From Cordia subcordata (Eukaryota > Streptophyta > Magnoliopsida > Boraginales > Cordiaceae), in the NCBI GenBank assembly GCA_028554755.1, contig JAPTOF010000020.1, forward strand, positions 4,717,001-4,781,000: a stretch of DNA of 64,000 nucleotides, written 5' to 3'. The position numbers and the translations under genes were made by a program. Below the pieces are notes generated by a model, which worked only from the letters and a program-made list of their open reading frames with translations, was not told the origin of the DNA and searched no databases. This document shows, piece after piece, positions 1 through 16,000 of this stretch (positions within the stretch are counted from its first letter, which is position 1; each line of letters opens with the position of its first letter).

Positions 1-40
1 AGACTTAAATCTGAGCCGTTAGATCTAGGGCAACAATCAT

Positions 41-48
41 TTATATAA
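41..48 (+). promoter_or_regulatory. possible TATA box of the eL34 gene
   Basis: TTATATAA lies about 100 bases before the eL34 start codon and is followed by a CT-rich leader (about 51-90), as is common in plant ribosomal protein genes. The position fits a core promoter, but no transcript start is visible and AT-rich DNA makes such motifs frequent. Confidence 0.35.
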
Positions 49-146
49 CACTCTCCTCTCCACAGCAAAAACCCTTCTTCTTCCTCTTGGCCCCAAAACA
101 CACGCACACACACACAAAGCTGCCGCTAATCAAGAAAACACCCAAA

Positions 147-2322
<2,176 letters not shown>

Positions 2323-4700
2323 GAGCTGAGGCAAGAATCCTGTGTCAAGATTTTACCCACCAAGAGTAAACTTTAGATGCATTGTGAGGTTTTGAGCTTA
2401 GTGTTCTATTCACTGGGGCTTTTTTGCTTTTTTCAAATACGACTTCTTTTTTCTTCACTTCGTTGAAAACTCTGTTATGCTAGGAATTTGTCCCTACCAA
2501 TTGTCTGATGTTTTTCTACCTACATTTGGGATTGTTATATGTAATTCGAGTTTCTTCTTATACTGCTCGACTACTAAATGAAAATTTCCCTTCTTAAGTG
2601 AAGTCGTCATGAATTGAAGATCTTGCCTGGATGCATAGTCAATTTGGCATTTTGTTTGTTATTCTTGTTGAAGTGATTCACCACTATGGCTTGTTGAAAC
2701 CGATTGATTGAACATGGACCGTAATGTGTATATTCACCATTGTAAGCTGACGGTTAAAGGAAAACTTCTGCAAACATATTAAATTCTTGAAGCTATGTTT
2801 TGTTGGGATGTTTAGTTTCTTTATCCTATGTTCTTATATAAGCTTCTTGTAATACCTGATCTTGGATTTCTTATTGGCTCAGAACGAGCATTTTCGTTTT
2901 CGAGATGGAGTCGATTTATTTGAGCTCAAGTTTTGCTAATTTGACAGGTTAATCCGAAGAACGAGTTTTTCCAGGAATAGTAGTGTTTATTTTTCTTATT
3001 TATGTTGTATGTCGGAAAGGTTTGGCTTGATATGATTTAGGAATATATTTGATTTGATTTGATTTGATTTGATTAATATTTAGGGTCAGAGTTCTTATTA
3101 TATAACGGACGACCATTCTTTTCTATTTGTCAAATGCCAACCAGATATGAGATAACTATGATGTAGTAGTCATCTACAAGACTATCACCACTTTACCTTA
3201 TGCCACTCGTTAGAGATTTACAGATGTTTCTTTGTGTTTATTTTGGTGCTTATAAAAAATAAGTAACTTTCATAAATCTTATATAGAAAGTGCTTATAAA
3301 CACCGCTGAATATCCTCTTGGGATCACTTTGCGTTAGTTTTTTTTTTTATATATATAAAAGCATTTTTTAATGATTTTTGAAAAAAGTGATTTTTTTTAA
3401 GAAATTAAAATTTTTGACTTTTAAAAAAAATTATATTTAAATTTTTTTAAATTTTATTTTTTTAATTAAATCAAATAATTATTATAAAAAAATTTTAAAA
3501 AAAAAATCAATCTAAATAGGCTCTTAGACTAATGAAAGACGTTTGGAAGATTGCAGTGGATTGGGCAGCAAAAGCAAAACTGGAGGTACTTAGTCATTGA
3601 GGGTATGTTTGGATTGATTTTTCTTCAGAAAAAAGTAATTTTTTTTATGAAAAAATTATATTAAATTTGTAATAATTATTTGATTTGACTTTCAAAAAAA
3701 TTAAAATTTTAAAAAAAGTTCAAATACAACTTTTTTTAGAAGTTAAAATTTTCAACTTTTCAAAAAAATTATTTTTCAAAAATTATTAAAAAAATATTTT
3801 TGAAAAAAATAAATTCAAACGAGCCCTGGTTTTGGCTATAAACATCACCACCATACTAAATGATTTTTTGTGTTAGACAATGGGACATCCATCCTACTGG
3901 AGAAGAATAAGTATATGAATCTATCGTTTGCTTACCAATGGATAACTATTTACTGGAGAGGGCAAAAAAAAAAAAAAAGGGTATGTAGGGGATAAGAAGC
4001 CAATTCGAACTATCTAAACTCTAAAGGTCAAGCTAAAGGATATTCAAGCCTGTACCATATTTTTAACCTTTTCTTTTAGTAGAAACGGGATTTTCTAAAT
4101 CGAGAAAATTCTAAAAATCGAGTAGTTGATTGACTATATTTCGATACTATGTTATAGATTTTGAATCTATATATAAAATGGTGAAGGATAGCTTAAGCTT
4201 AAAATTGTTACCTCCGTATTCAAAAAGTTATTCTACTATTTGGACTTGAGAAAAAGCTGAAAGCACAATAAATATGACGATAAAGAAACGAAAATTTTCA
4301 TTTGTTGTTGCTTATCATCTTGAAACTCAAGTGTTTTGTACCCCGAGTACAATGAATCGAATGCTCATCATGGATACCAAATTATATACTTGCAAACACA
4401 AATCTTTCATATGATCAGTGCTTGAAAAGAACAAATTTCTCATTTCCAAAAAGTGCAGTACATGATTTGATCAGTCAGGAGACAACCTCTATGTACAGGA
4501 AAAGGAAGTACTTCATTAAGCAAAGTTATGAAATTATAAAAGAGAAAAATTAGTTATACATAGCAAATTAACAATACATTTATGATCGATAAGATAATCT
4601 AAACTTTACTACCGTTCTATTTTCCTCGTGACATAATAACGTTGTTGTGGGATATCAGTATACGAAGTTAAGTACCCCAGTTAACTCATTACTATATATG
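2323..4700. other. eL34 3' flank and intergenic AT-rich DNA
   Basis: This stretch holds the presumed 3' UTR of eL34 and then convergent intergenic sequence before the NAC stop codon. There is a short (GATTT)n run near 3049-3075 and long A/T runs from 3340 to 3830. No coding frame worth calling is visible. Confidence 0.6.
3601..3827. mobile_element. possible AT-rich MITE
   Basis: The left end GGGTATGTTTGGATTGATTTTT and the inverted right end (TTTATTCAAACGAGCCC region) can be paired imperfectly, with very A/T-rich DNA between. A related end (AATCAATCTAAATAGGCTC) lies just upstream at about 3506-3525, suggesting a second damaged copy. I could not find a convincing target duplication, so the family is unassigned. 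Confidence 0.4.
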
Positions 4701-7418
4701 CTAAGTATTGCACTGGTTAGTAGAATAATTTGTGGATATCTCACTAGGACAAGGCGAAGAATCCCAAAGCAAATTCGACCTCCACGCATCAGGCAAACTC
4801 AAAGGGAGGCCATAGGGAAACCCAACAGATCTTATGGTCCCCAAATGCTCCTCCACATTCACCACATTTTGATCCTTTCCCGAGGCTGCTGCCTCTTCTC
4901 CATGCCCAATAATATGATGCCCTTGTTGCATGCCCTGATGAGGCACAGCCATGACCGAGACGAAGCTGCCATAGTTATGCTCTTCTCCAATGTGATCATA
5001 CTCCACATTCTGAGAAGCCTTACCCAAGTCTCCGAAAACGGAGGATGACATGTTTAGCAGCAAGGAAGAAGCATCATTAATGGTGCGTTTTGAGGGCTGA
5101 GGAGAAGTTTCAGTTGATGATGAAAATGTGTAGTTTGTAATAAGCTCATTGTTTGAGATAGAAAGTTGAGATGGTTCAGCAATGGCCATTTGGTACATGG
5201 ATCTGTAAGAAGACACATGATCTAAGGGAGTAAAACTAGCAAGTGATGATGATTTCTCATCCAAATTCATGGCAGTACTGCAATTAAATTGGATGGGTGT
5301 GCTTGCTTTGGTTGGCATCGATATGTCATTTGAACTGAGGTGACCAGCATTTTGGACATTTTTTTGAGTTATGTCAGATATGGTTTCAAATGATGGAGAG
5401 ACCCAAGAATGGGATAGAGCTCTTTGTGCTGTAGAGTTGGTTTTCTTGAAAATCCGACATATAGCCCATGCATCCTGAAAATATTGCAAACATGAAAATG
5501 GCTCAATGAATGACTATCTAGACATGAAATGCAAGAGTAATACTATATATCATTGAGAACTGGATAATATTTTCCTATACAGAAAATATTTGATATAATG
5601 AATTTGACTGTGGTCACTTCAATATATCAAATCTTACCTTATAAAGAATGGTTATGAAATTTAACCTTTACCTTATAAAGAATGGTTATGAAATTTAACC
5701 TTTTTGACATATAGGTATCTATAATAAATAAATACACTAATATCCTTTGTATAAATTTAAATTTTCATATGAGGTGGTAACTTAATATGATAACAAAGCA
5801 TAAAAATCAAAAGGTCAAAACTCATTGCAACACAATTAAAAACATGATCCAGGTGCAAGGCTAAAAAAGAAACTCCAATTGCACGGCTGCACACTAGGAG
5901 GCATGTTTATTTAAAAACATTACAATTATTCACGTGTAAGGCTAAAAAAGAAATGCACATTAGGAGACGTGTACATTTAAAAACATTAAAATTATCCATG
6001 TGTAAGATTAGAAAACAAGCCCCCCTAGCAAGTTAGGAGGCGAGACATGTCAATATAGTAAGTAAGGACACTAATACTTTTAGATGAGATGGTAACTTAA
6101 AAATAGGTAATAGCATACATCGCTTTTTAACTTTCAAATGAGGTGATAACTTGATAGTGGATAATAACATACATAAATTGCAAAATTTCAGATAACTAGG
6201 CTGCCAAGGAACTTACATTAGCAGGAATATTTTTGTCAATGTATCGCTTAGTGGAGACAGAGTCAATGTGAGGGGTCGAAGGCAACCGAAACTCGTGCAT
6301 CATCCAGTCAGTTTTTATACCTTTTGCAGCTCTGCCTTTGTAAAAAACGAGGGACTTTTTCAAGCCAATACATTTTGAGCCTTCGGAGTTGTAGATTGGC
6401 CGGTCAGTCCCTGTGGCTTTCCAGAATCCGGCTCCGGTTACTCTATTAGGCCGCGCGCTGTTTCTATACTTCCTGTCCCTTGGACAGTAAAAGTACCATT
6501 CTTTCTCTCCAAGAGTTGCCATCTCTAGACATAAAAATACGAGCAAAAGAATCCGGTTAGGCCAGGAAAAGTTTGCAACCGGCTGCAAGAGAGGGGTAAG
6601 CTCCGCATGCATATTATCTCTAGAATCTGTCAAATTTAATGATTTACTTTATGTCCTGACGATAAAAGTGAGCAAATTTCTAGAGTTAGGGGATATAAGA
6701 TATGAAAAAAATAATACTTTATGTTATTTCATCCATTTATCCTTGTTTTGTATGATAAGAATTCATGTGTCGGATGGAAATGAAAGAACAAAAGGCAGTG
6801 TAAGATTATACTAGATCTGATCCAAAAAGAAGTAAAAGGAACTAAGCTACCAATTTTTGGCTGTACATCCTTTTATCAAATATCGTCTTCTTCCCACTAG
6901 ATATATAAAAAACACAGTTTGTGAAAAAGCAGCATAATTATTGCTTTCCAAAACTTTGTTTTAGGCCTCTCAAAATTCAGCTTTTGTCCATAACCTAACA
7001 TCTTATGCACATGCCTTCTTTCAAACTTATTTTTTCTCCTATCAAACCTCAATCCCAAAAAGGCTCGAAGTAGAGAGCTTAGATATTGATATGCGTGTTA
7101 AGATAATTATTGAAAAGAAGTTATTATTTTCTGTATGGCCAAAACCAGTGAATTCAATTAAAGCAAGGATCAAAAGAAGAAAATGGTTGAAGAAATCATG
7201 CAAACATGAAGAAAAGCCATGATAATTTTTGCCTTACTTGGAAGATCCCATGGATCATATTTATAAATGTCAAGTTGCTTGATAAGCTCAATAGAAAGAG
7301 GGCGCTGTTGAACCTTCCTCTTCAGATAAAAACCTACTAATTCCTCATCCGTTGGATGAAAACGAAACCCTGGCAGCATCATTTCCTCCATTTTCTCACC
7401 ATCATTTCTCTCATCCAT
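4701..7418 (-). CDS. FEZ: NAC transcription factor, FEZ-type
   Basis: Nuclear DNA-binding regulator. In Arabidopsis FEZ promotes formative divisions of root cap and epidermal stem cells. Exons on the minus strand read 7238-7418, 6217-6524 and 4701-5474, with correct phases, giving 420 residues, almost the length I recall for Arabidopsis FEZ. The NAC domain spans about residues 15-174: [20 protein letters not shown], then [16 protein letters not shown], then the DNA-contact region [16 protein letters not shown] (about 89-103), then [12 protein letters not shown] and [10 protein letters not shown]. The variable C-terminal half ends with [14 protein letters not shown] and [10 protein letters not shown], resembling FEZ orthologues. 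Introns lie at the usual NAC positions. Another close NAC subgroup (SMB/BRN) is less likely because of that C-terminal tail. Confidence 0.85.
5634..6180. repeat. intronic repeats in the NAC gene (intron 2)
   Basis: A 31-bp segment (ACCTTATAAAGAATGG...) is repeated directly near 5637 and 5670. Further on, the phrases ATGAGGTGGTAACTTAA, AGGCTAAAAAAGAAA and CTAGGAGGCATG recur several times. Similar phrases occur in a PMT intron at 16226-16375, so this is probably a decayed dispersed repeat, perhaps LTR-derived. Assignment is uncertain. Confidence 0.4.
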
Positions 7419-8513
7419 GGTTTCCTTTTTTTGGTTCTTTCAAAGATCAAACACAAATATGATTTAAAAAACCCTAGCTAGTTTCAAGCTTTTGCTTTGT
7501 ATATCCTACACTGAATAGACAAAAAGATTCTTAAGTTACCTAAAGATCGGCGAATCTTTTACTAGAGAAGGCGCTTTAAAATGAACATAATCAACATATA
7601 AACATGGGAAATCTCTACTGTCTTACAATTATGTCTTAAAAGCTGAAAGAACAGCAACTAGGGTTTTGAGTGACCATAAAGCTAGCTGCCATACATGACC
7701 ATGCAGTACTCCAAAAATAGGGAAATTTAGAAAGAGAAGAGAGAGGTGCTTTTAAGCTAGTACTTTTGTGTGATGACAATAATGTTTTTTCACTCAATTT
7801 GAAGCCATTATATGCTTCCTGGACAAGGGGTCTGCCCCCGAAGGATAAGCCGCCTTTTCTGGTGACTTTTAAAGAATCTTGTTTTTGCGGGTTTTGCGTT
7901 ATCTAAGAAGAAAGAGAGAGAAGCTATTGATGATAACACCTACCAAGAAAAAAAAAAACCCTAATGTCAAGAAAATGAATTAAATTTGATTCTGAGAAGT
8001 GACTTATTTCTTACTTAATGTCCATTTAATGAATTAATCCTGTTGTTGTTTAGTTTAGTTACAAATTGAGGAATCTCAAGATCCAGCAGGACAACTCATC
8101 TGGAGATTAGGATTAGGACTGTTATTTTATTTTATTTGCTCATTAAGCTAGTGAGAAATTTCATACTAATTAATTACAGGCACATCAAGACAAAGCAAGC
8201 ATCCAAATAGATGGTCTAGTAAGAACAGTAAATTGGTTTGAATAGTTACCTAAAATTTATGTAAACAAAAAAAACCTATTCCCAATGCACGCAAAAGCTC
8301 AAAATTATATTCAAGAGCTGTCAAATTCTTAAAGACACTTCAAATCTCTCGAGATTTTTTTTTTTTTTTGAAGTTTTAATTAATAAAAAAGGTTTGGAGT
8401 TTCTCAGGATCCAAAAAAGGCTCAGTTTCTATTCCATTCCCCACAGCTTCCATTCCCCTGACTTGTCAGATTGAATATTTTCTGTCTAATTCGACTCGTG
8501 AAAGATGCTACTT
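7419..8513. promoter_or_regulatory. 5' flank of the NAC gene
   Basis: About 1.1 kb upstream of the FEZ-type start codon (the gene runs on the minus strand). It contains homopurine and poly-A runs and no open frame of interest. Promoter function follows from position only; no specific binding site can be supported. Confidence 0.4.
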
Positions 8514-10079
8514 GGTCTTTGCTAGGCCCTGTGATGGGACCACTATTGCTAGCTAATTGAGCCATTTGCAACTACCGGTTGACCCTTGGCTTCGGTACGT
8601 ATAAAATCGTAATCTAGCTTTTCAGAGATCAAATTTTCAACAAGGAGAAATGCTCTGAGTAATCTAGCAGTACTATCTCGAGTATTTCACGAGTATCTTA
8701 CCTTTTAATATATACTAGTCATTTCCCATGCAATGTACGAGAAAACTAAATATAGTTTTATACATATGTAATATATAAAATAACTAAAATAAGTATTATT
8801 AGATTAATAATATAAGTATCCAATAATATAAGAAAAAATAATTACATATTATATTAATTGAATTTATAATATATAATTTAAATAATATAGTACTCGTGTG
8901 ATACATGGAGAAAATAAGTATTTTGATCTTTTTAATTATTGTTAATAATTAGCTTTGACAATTAATGTGAGGGATAAACTATAGATATATTTTGGCATGT
9001 TAAATTTTCAACATTAGTTGCAACTTTTATATTTTTATAAAATCTAATAATTTTAGAAAAAAAATCATAAATGACGTAGATTGATATATTTTCATCAATT
9101 ATTGAGCATCTTTTTAATGTAATAGCTTAATTTTTTTTCCTTTTTAATGGATATAGTAATCTTTTCCTTTTTAAATAAAAATGACACATGGCAGCTTTAC
9201 TTGAGCCAAAAATTTTAGAGGAAACGAATGTAGTTCAACTAGTTTAGTTTTATATATTTAATCTGAAAGATACAATTTTGATAGTGAAATCTCTAAAAGA
9301 TACAAATTTGGTTTTTGCTAGGCCCTGTGATGGGACCACTATTGCTAGCTAATTGAACCATTTGCAACCACCGGTTGACCCTTTTGGCTTCGGTACATAT
9401 AAAATCGTAATCTAGCTTTTCAGAGATCAAATTTTTAACAATGAGAAATGCTCTTGGTAATCTAGCAGTACAATCTCGAGTATTTGACAAGTATCTTACC
9501 TTTTAATATATACTAGTCTAATATAGTTTTATACACATGTAATATATAAAATAACTAAAATAAGTATTATTAGATTAATAATATAAGTATTCAATAATAT
9601 AAGAAAAATAATTACACAATATATTAATTAAATTTGCAATATATAATTTAAATAATGTAATACCCGTGTGATACACGGAGGAAATAAATATTTTGATATT
9701 TTTAATTGTTTTAATGATTAGTTTTGACAATTAATGTGAGGGATAAACTGCAGAAATATTTTGTCATATTAAATTTTCAACATTAATTGCAACTTTTATA
9801 TTTTTGTAAAATTTAATAATTTTAGAAAGAAAAATCATAAATGATGTAGATTGAGATATTTCCATCAATTATTGAGCATCTTTTTAACATAATAGATTAA
9901 TTTTTTCCTTTTTAATTTACATAGTAATCTTTTCTTTTTTAAATAAAAATGACATGTGGCAGCTTTACGTGAGCCGAAAATTTTGGAGGAAACGAATGTA
10001 ATTCAACCAGTTTAGTTTTATAAATTTAATCTGAAAGATACAAATTCGATAGCATAATCTCTGAAAGATTCAAATTTAA
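8514..10079. repeat. large tandem duplication, about 796-bp unit
   Basis: GCTAGGCCCTGTGATGGGAC begins at 8521 and again at 9317, and the two blocks stay alignable to about 9309 and 10079 respectively. The first copy carries roughly 30 extra bases after TATATACTAGTC. Both contain a GTGTGATACA(T/C)GGAG phrase of the kind seen in decayed plant repeats. The copies differ by scattered substitutions, so the event is not very recent. Confidence 0.85.
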
Positions 10080-11694
10080 TTGGAATGACCATTAAAAAAA
10101 GAAACAATTGAAATGTCATACATGCTCACCTTTAAATAAAGAAGAAATCATTTTGTAATTAAAGCTCTGACAATAAACGCTTCTATATATACAGGGGTAC
10201 TACTGGAACAATGAAACACAAACTTTGAATCGCACCACGTGGCAGCATATAATAATAGATAATATATACATACATATATACATATATAATAGCATTTATT
10301 TTCAAGTTATACATGGATTCTAATTTTTCTTTTGTTGTTAATTTACGATTTCGTTAGACCTTTTTTGTAAATATTATTAGAAGGTACTTCATAAAATTCT
10401 TATGATAAATAAATAATAAAAAAATATTGACAATATTTATTAAGTTTTCGGTAGCTGCATTTTCACATAGTGTGTATATACATATACATACACACATGTC
10501 ATCGTGAGTCCTTAAAATGAATATGACCATATAAAACTATTTAATAAAAGTTAACGTTATATGTTATCAATCCAACATATCGGTATCAAGAGATAGCTCA
10601 AGTGGTTGAAACTATCTTTTCAAACGTGAGGTCTTATATTTAAATCCTAGATTTAAATGGTCTTTTTTAATTATATTGCTTTGTCAACATACCACTTGTG
10701 TATGAAAGTACGCAATAATGAACTTATACTAGCATGATATTAACCACTTGAGACTGGTTCGTTATAAACAAAAAAAATGGTTGTATATCATAAAATGGGA
10801 AGACTGAACTTGAAAATTTGAAAGGATGTAAGTGTATATATGTGTGTATATGTATATATAGTTTGACCACAACAACTCGTTATTTTAATGTCATGATATT
10901 GGTCGGTGAAATCAGTTATAAAACAACTAGACAAATTAAATAAAAAATTTATTTCTAAAATGGTCTGGGACGATAAACCCTTTTATTTTCTCTATAATTA
11001 TTCTATATGTTTCTTGCTAATTAATTTTGCTCATTCTCTTTGTTCGTTTTCATTTTCATTTCTTGAAGAATGAGGGGGCCAACCATTGACTGCACACATT
11101 CATGTTAATTACCTGGAACACGTGGGCATGGCAAGACTGATTTTCACTAAAAGACAGGTTGCTATAAATGCACAAGAATTTCAAAAGGAAAAGAGTAGTT
11201 GGTGTTTTTAGCCATTCTAGGCATACAAGTCAATTTCCCCTTTCGATTTTCTGGCCTTTTTGGAAAGCTAGGGCATGGTTTTCCACAATTTACATTGCTT
11301 CTTGAAAAGCAATTATGCAAACTTAATAATCGTGCCCTAATAATTAAGTAGAAAAGTCAAAAAATTTCTTGCAATTAGATCACCTTTCAAAGTTTCAACT
11401 AATTCCAATATTTAATACAATAAAGTTTGCCAACCATGTCCACTTAGTGGATAGCAAGTATAGTACATACTATTAAATACCAAACTTGGGACTTCAAATT
11501 CTAGTGAAATTCCCCAAGTCTCGCCCTCGTTTGGGACCTCTCTTGTCTCACCTTTGACCTTGGTTTTGTTTCCCAAACGTGCAAACCTAGTTAAATAGTA
11601 TTAACTTTGTCCAAACTCTAGAAAGACCAAGCCATATGCCAAGATCTCTTTTCTATGGACGATTTATAAGCCTTTGATTCTATCATTTGTTTTT
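10080..11694. other. intergenic, AT-rich, no gene seen
   Basis: Contains TA/CA-rich simple sequence (about 10255-10290 and 10468-10497). Around 10583-10660 a short tRNA-like stretch (TAGCTCAAGTGGTTGAA then AAATCCTAGATT) could be an eroded SINE head. Otherwise there is nothing I can name. Confidence 0.4.
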
Positions 11695-11942
11695 TATTAT
11701 TATTAATTTTGGATGATAGTCTAAGTTACTTGTGCTTTATTCAAGTTTTTCTTATCATTTTTTTTATTATTATTAATTTTGGATGATAGTCTAAGTTACT
11801 TGTGCTTTATTCAAGTTTTTCTTATCATTTTCTTTATTCAATAAGAGAAACGGGCGTTATTTTGAAGGGGAAAGTTATTTTTAAACCGGAAAATGGTGAT
11901 TATTGGGGAAAGTTATTTTTGAACCGGAAAATGGTGATTATT
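11695..11942. repeat. two local tandem duplications
   Basis: A block of about 67 bp (TATTATTAATTTTGGATGAT...) is repeated head to tail around 11696-11830. Immediately downstream a block of about 38 bp containing AACCGGAAAATGGTGATTAT is repeated at about 11870-11942. No function is visible. Confidence 0.8.
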
Positions 11943-13067
11943 TTTTACCGCAAGACAAAGAAAAGACTCCTTCACTCAAGTGTGTTTATCCGAGCTAAAC
12001 CCGTATACAAATAATAGCTTGAGAGCTTATGCTTTTGTGTACTTGATGAGTAATTATGTGTTGTTAAGTTGTTTATATAGAGCTATGAGCGTGACAGTGT
12101 TTAGATAAAACTAGACTCTTTTAAACTTATCAGATAAGCACTAACTTAGTGTAATCCGGATAAGAATCTTTTGGCAGAGTTTAGATAGGAGTCTTCTTCT
12201 TTTAACCCACTAAAATTACATCGTTCAACCTTCGAACTCAACCTGGAAAGACGTAGACTAGCCCGTACCCCTTTTGGGTCGATAACTCGGAATAGATAGT
12301 TCAAGTCGGATAATACTCATTACGAAGTATCGCAGAGTTCAATGTATGTAGATCACCAACTTGCTTACATGACCTTGAACTGAGCAAAATGTTGATGAGA
12401 AGTGGTCTAAATAGATCCGAGTTACCCATCTTCCATAACAAATGCACTCTTGAACACAACAAATAAGAATTTTTTTAAGAAAAAAGCCATTGGAAAACAA
12501 ATCACTTATGCTACTTACAAGAGTATAGTTCAAAAGTATTGGAATAACTCCATTCTGTTCCCGAACTAAAGATTTTACTTCAGCTATTGTCATAAATTAC
12601 TGCTTCATTCAGTTAAATGGCATAGATTTTGTGTTGTCAACCCTTCCCTATGTGAAGCAACACACGAAAAAGAGATGCAATGAAACGGGGGAAAAGAGGA
12701 CTAACAGGAAAGGCACTGAATGAAACATTTAACTGTAAAAGACACAAATATGCTAGGCTTGTAAAGTAAGAGGCTAAAGATCAGTGCACCTACATAAACA
12801 GGACCAATTGACATCAAGCAAAGATCAGAACGAACAAATAAATATAGTCATACTAGTACAGCACAAACATAATCTACTGCACCAGCTAACTGATATTCGA
12901 ACGTCCGCCATAGACGACCGCCCCATGTTAAACCACTGGGGTCTCACCAAAGCCGAACAAAATTATCGTGGTTCAATGAGCGGAACATCCATACATCCGT
13001 ATGTGAAACTCAAGCATTCTGCTTGATGACATGCCCCCATGTCAGTCGTGCCAGGACCTTTAGGCGT
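11943..13067. other. 3' flank of the PMT gene
   Basis: Non-coding DNA downstream of the PMT stop codon. The part nearest the gene (about 12600-13067) is probably its 3' UTR. The small frames in this stretch show no family resemblance. Confidence 0.45.
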
Positions 13068-16000
13068 TCATTGTGTAGATGTGGAGTTGTTGTCACCAAC
13101 AACCCAATACCGTTTTACGGCAACCAATATCTTTTCAGAAACAAGGGGACCATCCTCATGATCCACAAGCTTAGTATCCCATCTCATAGCTCCTATGATC
13201 TGCTTGACCTTGATAAGCACATCAACTTCATCTCGGAATATTACTGCACCTTCAGGTCTCAGGATTCTGTCCATCTCTAGAAGAATGTCCTCAAAATCAC
13301 ATCTGCATACATTTAATTTTAATTGTGCAGAAATATTAGCACTTAATTATCAGCGTAAAATACACAGGTAACTCAAGACACAGCAATTTGATGATGAGGT
13401 CCAATATGTGTTGCCTAACAAACTTCACAAGAATAAAGGCTCAACTTCATTTAAGTTGACAAACCCAGTTATTTGGAACCTTGCCAACTGTTTGGCATTT
13501 GCTGATAAAAGAAAGCATGACTGCTTAAGAATAAAGCATGAAAATGCCGAGGAATTCTTACCTGCCCTTGTACAAACTGAAAACACCATTAGCATGAATG
13601 AGATCATACGTTCTTGGGTAAGTAGAGAAAGCCTCGCGCCTAAAAAACCAAGAAGCAGAAAGTGAGCACAAAATTTGTTTCATTTTCTTCTTTTTGAAAT
13701 TTCAAAAGCATAGAATTTTAAAAGGTGCAAAAGGAATAAAAGACATGACTCGGCAATCTAGATGCAAAACACAGTAAATATAACAGCTGATACACTTATA
13801 AGATAGTGGACAGATAATTAAAGTCTTAACACAATCTTATTTCCAGAACAACATACTACGCCAGTTTTACAACAATGTAACTCTGACAACATTATCAGGG
13901 CAGCATTAGCCATGTGAACTGGTATTCTAAATTTCTCAGGCCATGTGGAAAATCTTTAAATAATGTATTGACTCCTTCATTGACATATACATAGTGCAAA
14001 TTCGGAGTAGTGCAAGTCTAGGCCAAAAAGGGGAATTATTTACTTTCAATCTAGGGGAATAGGAAGACAAGACACAAACTAGAAGCTGCAGAAAGATAGC
14101 TAGTATCTAAGAAAGAAGCAATGGCATTTCACAATAAGGGGTTGGATGCGTATAAAGATGCTTGATAGGAACACAGAATCATACCAGTCGTGATAGATGC
14201 CAATTAGCCCACGCTCATATATAACACCCAGGGTATTTTTATCAGCTATAGTTGGCACAACATTCATAACCCAGAGTTTTGGAGACTCCAGTGCTGCCGC
14301 AAAACCTCCCAATCCCGCATTCATATCCATGATATTTCGATACCTTCCAGTGTCAAGAATTTTGATGATCTTCTTATAAGCACTCACATGCTTTTTCCAT
14401 GTTTTATTGTCATCTTCATATGCTTTAACAGAGACTCCCGGAATCGACCCACTAGCAATTCTAGGGGGAACAGCATAAAGTCTTTCAGGGAAAGGCTTGT
14501 AATCATCACTACCAGCATTCGAGTATGGTGTGATGCACATCTCCATTTTCTTGTACCTAGCAGTCAAATGAAGAATCATATAGCTATTCTGTTACCAATG
14601 ACATTTATGCAAGCATGCAAGTTTCAGAAAAAGAGCAACTATAGATAGACAGGTCAGGCAAGATTTTACTCTATGAATGTTTAGAACTGGGCTTCGCCAA
14701 AGAGAAAAGAAAAAAGGGAAAAGGGTTGAAGCTCAAAAGAAATCAAGTAAATGGCAAGGCCGGTGCAGGGCATCAGACAACTAACTCTGGAGGTTGCTAA
14801 GACTAATAAAGGTTATTTATGACTCAAACTAAATGTAGTTCAGGTGCCAGCTTTGCATTGCTCTGAAAAGTCAACAAGGCAGCCAGCAATCACTCAGACA
14901 GGATTCTCCAAGAGAAAATGCAGAGATTTTGAGGAAAGTTCAACACAGTCTTCAGAAAACAAACAAAACTATATCAAGCATTATCCCAATGGAGGGTTAG
15001 TCAAAGTGTTAAATAATTTAGAACAAATCTTGAAGTAGCTGATCTTTTGCAAAATTTTCAGTGTGTTGATGGAGTCAAATCTCCAATTAAATCCTTTAGT
15101 ATTTCAAGAATATGTTGTATTAGCCTCTAGGTTCAACATACAATTGTCACTAGCAATTGTTCTGGCGTAATTTTACAACACTTAGCTCTGGTTGACTATT
15201 AACAGAAGAACAATTAGTAGAAGACAATGAATTATATACTTGTAGTTTCTTGTCCTTTATGTTTGGGATAGGCAGGAGAGGAAAAGAAGGATAGTCTATC
15301 CATAGTTTTTTCAACATATTAGAACAAATAGAAGTGCAAAAGAATTTTCAAAAGTTTACTGGCTCAGATTGCACTATTTACACCCAAGTAACAGCAGAAT
15401 TAAAATCACTGTCTTGCCTGGTTTACTAGGTACAGAAACTATGCAACTTAAATTACATTCGATAAAAATCCAAATTAACCACCTTTTTCTGGAAGGGGCA
15501 AAGTGGATGCATCTTTCCCTTCATATCAAATGTGTTTTGCATATAAAATCCATAGTTTCTGAATCTTGCAGGACTTCCACAGACAACATATTTCTAGTTT
15601 CTACTACTGATCATGAAAAAGTTTTTAAGTATCAGAGTTTCTTTATAGATCTACTGAACTAGCAGCAAAGGGTAAAGACGGTGCTTGGCCATTATATGCA
15701 CAAATTTCATATTGAACAATTTCCTATATCTGCTTAGTATTCTTTAAACAAGCATAGGGAAAACAAAATATTTTAGAAAGAATTCATACCAGACATCATC
15801 CGGATCTCCAGATTTACACATTTTAGCTTCACCATTCTTCTGTGCTGCACGACATGAGTCAGCATCTAGTCTCTTTTGCCATATAGCAATTTCACCCTTC
15901 TCAGATTTTTTCTCCCAACAGAGAAGTTTAGCAATCTCTTCTATCTTCCCCTGCTCTTCCTGCAGTTCCTCCTTGGGACGTTGCCATGCCAGATAGTTAG

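Noticed and set aside
4647..5048. 133-codon plus-strand open frame
   Set aside because: It is antisense to the last exon of the FEZ-type NAC gene, whose minus-strand frame shows a clear family match.
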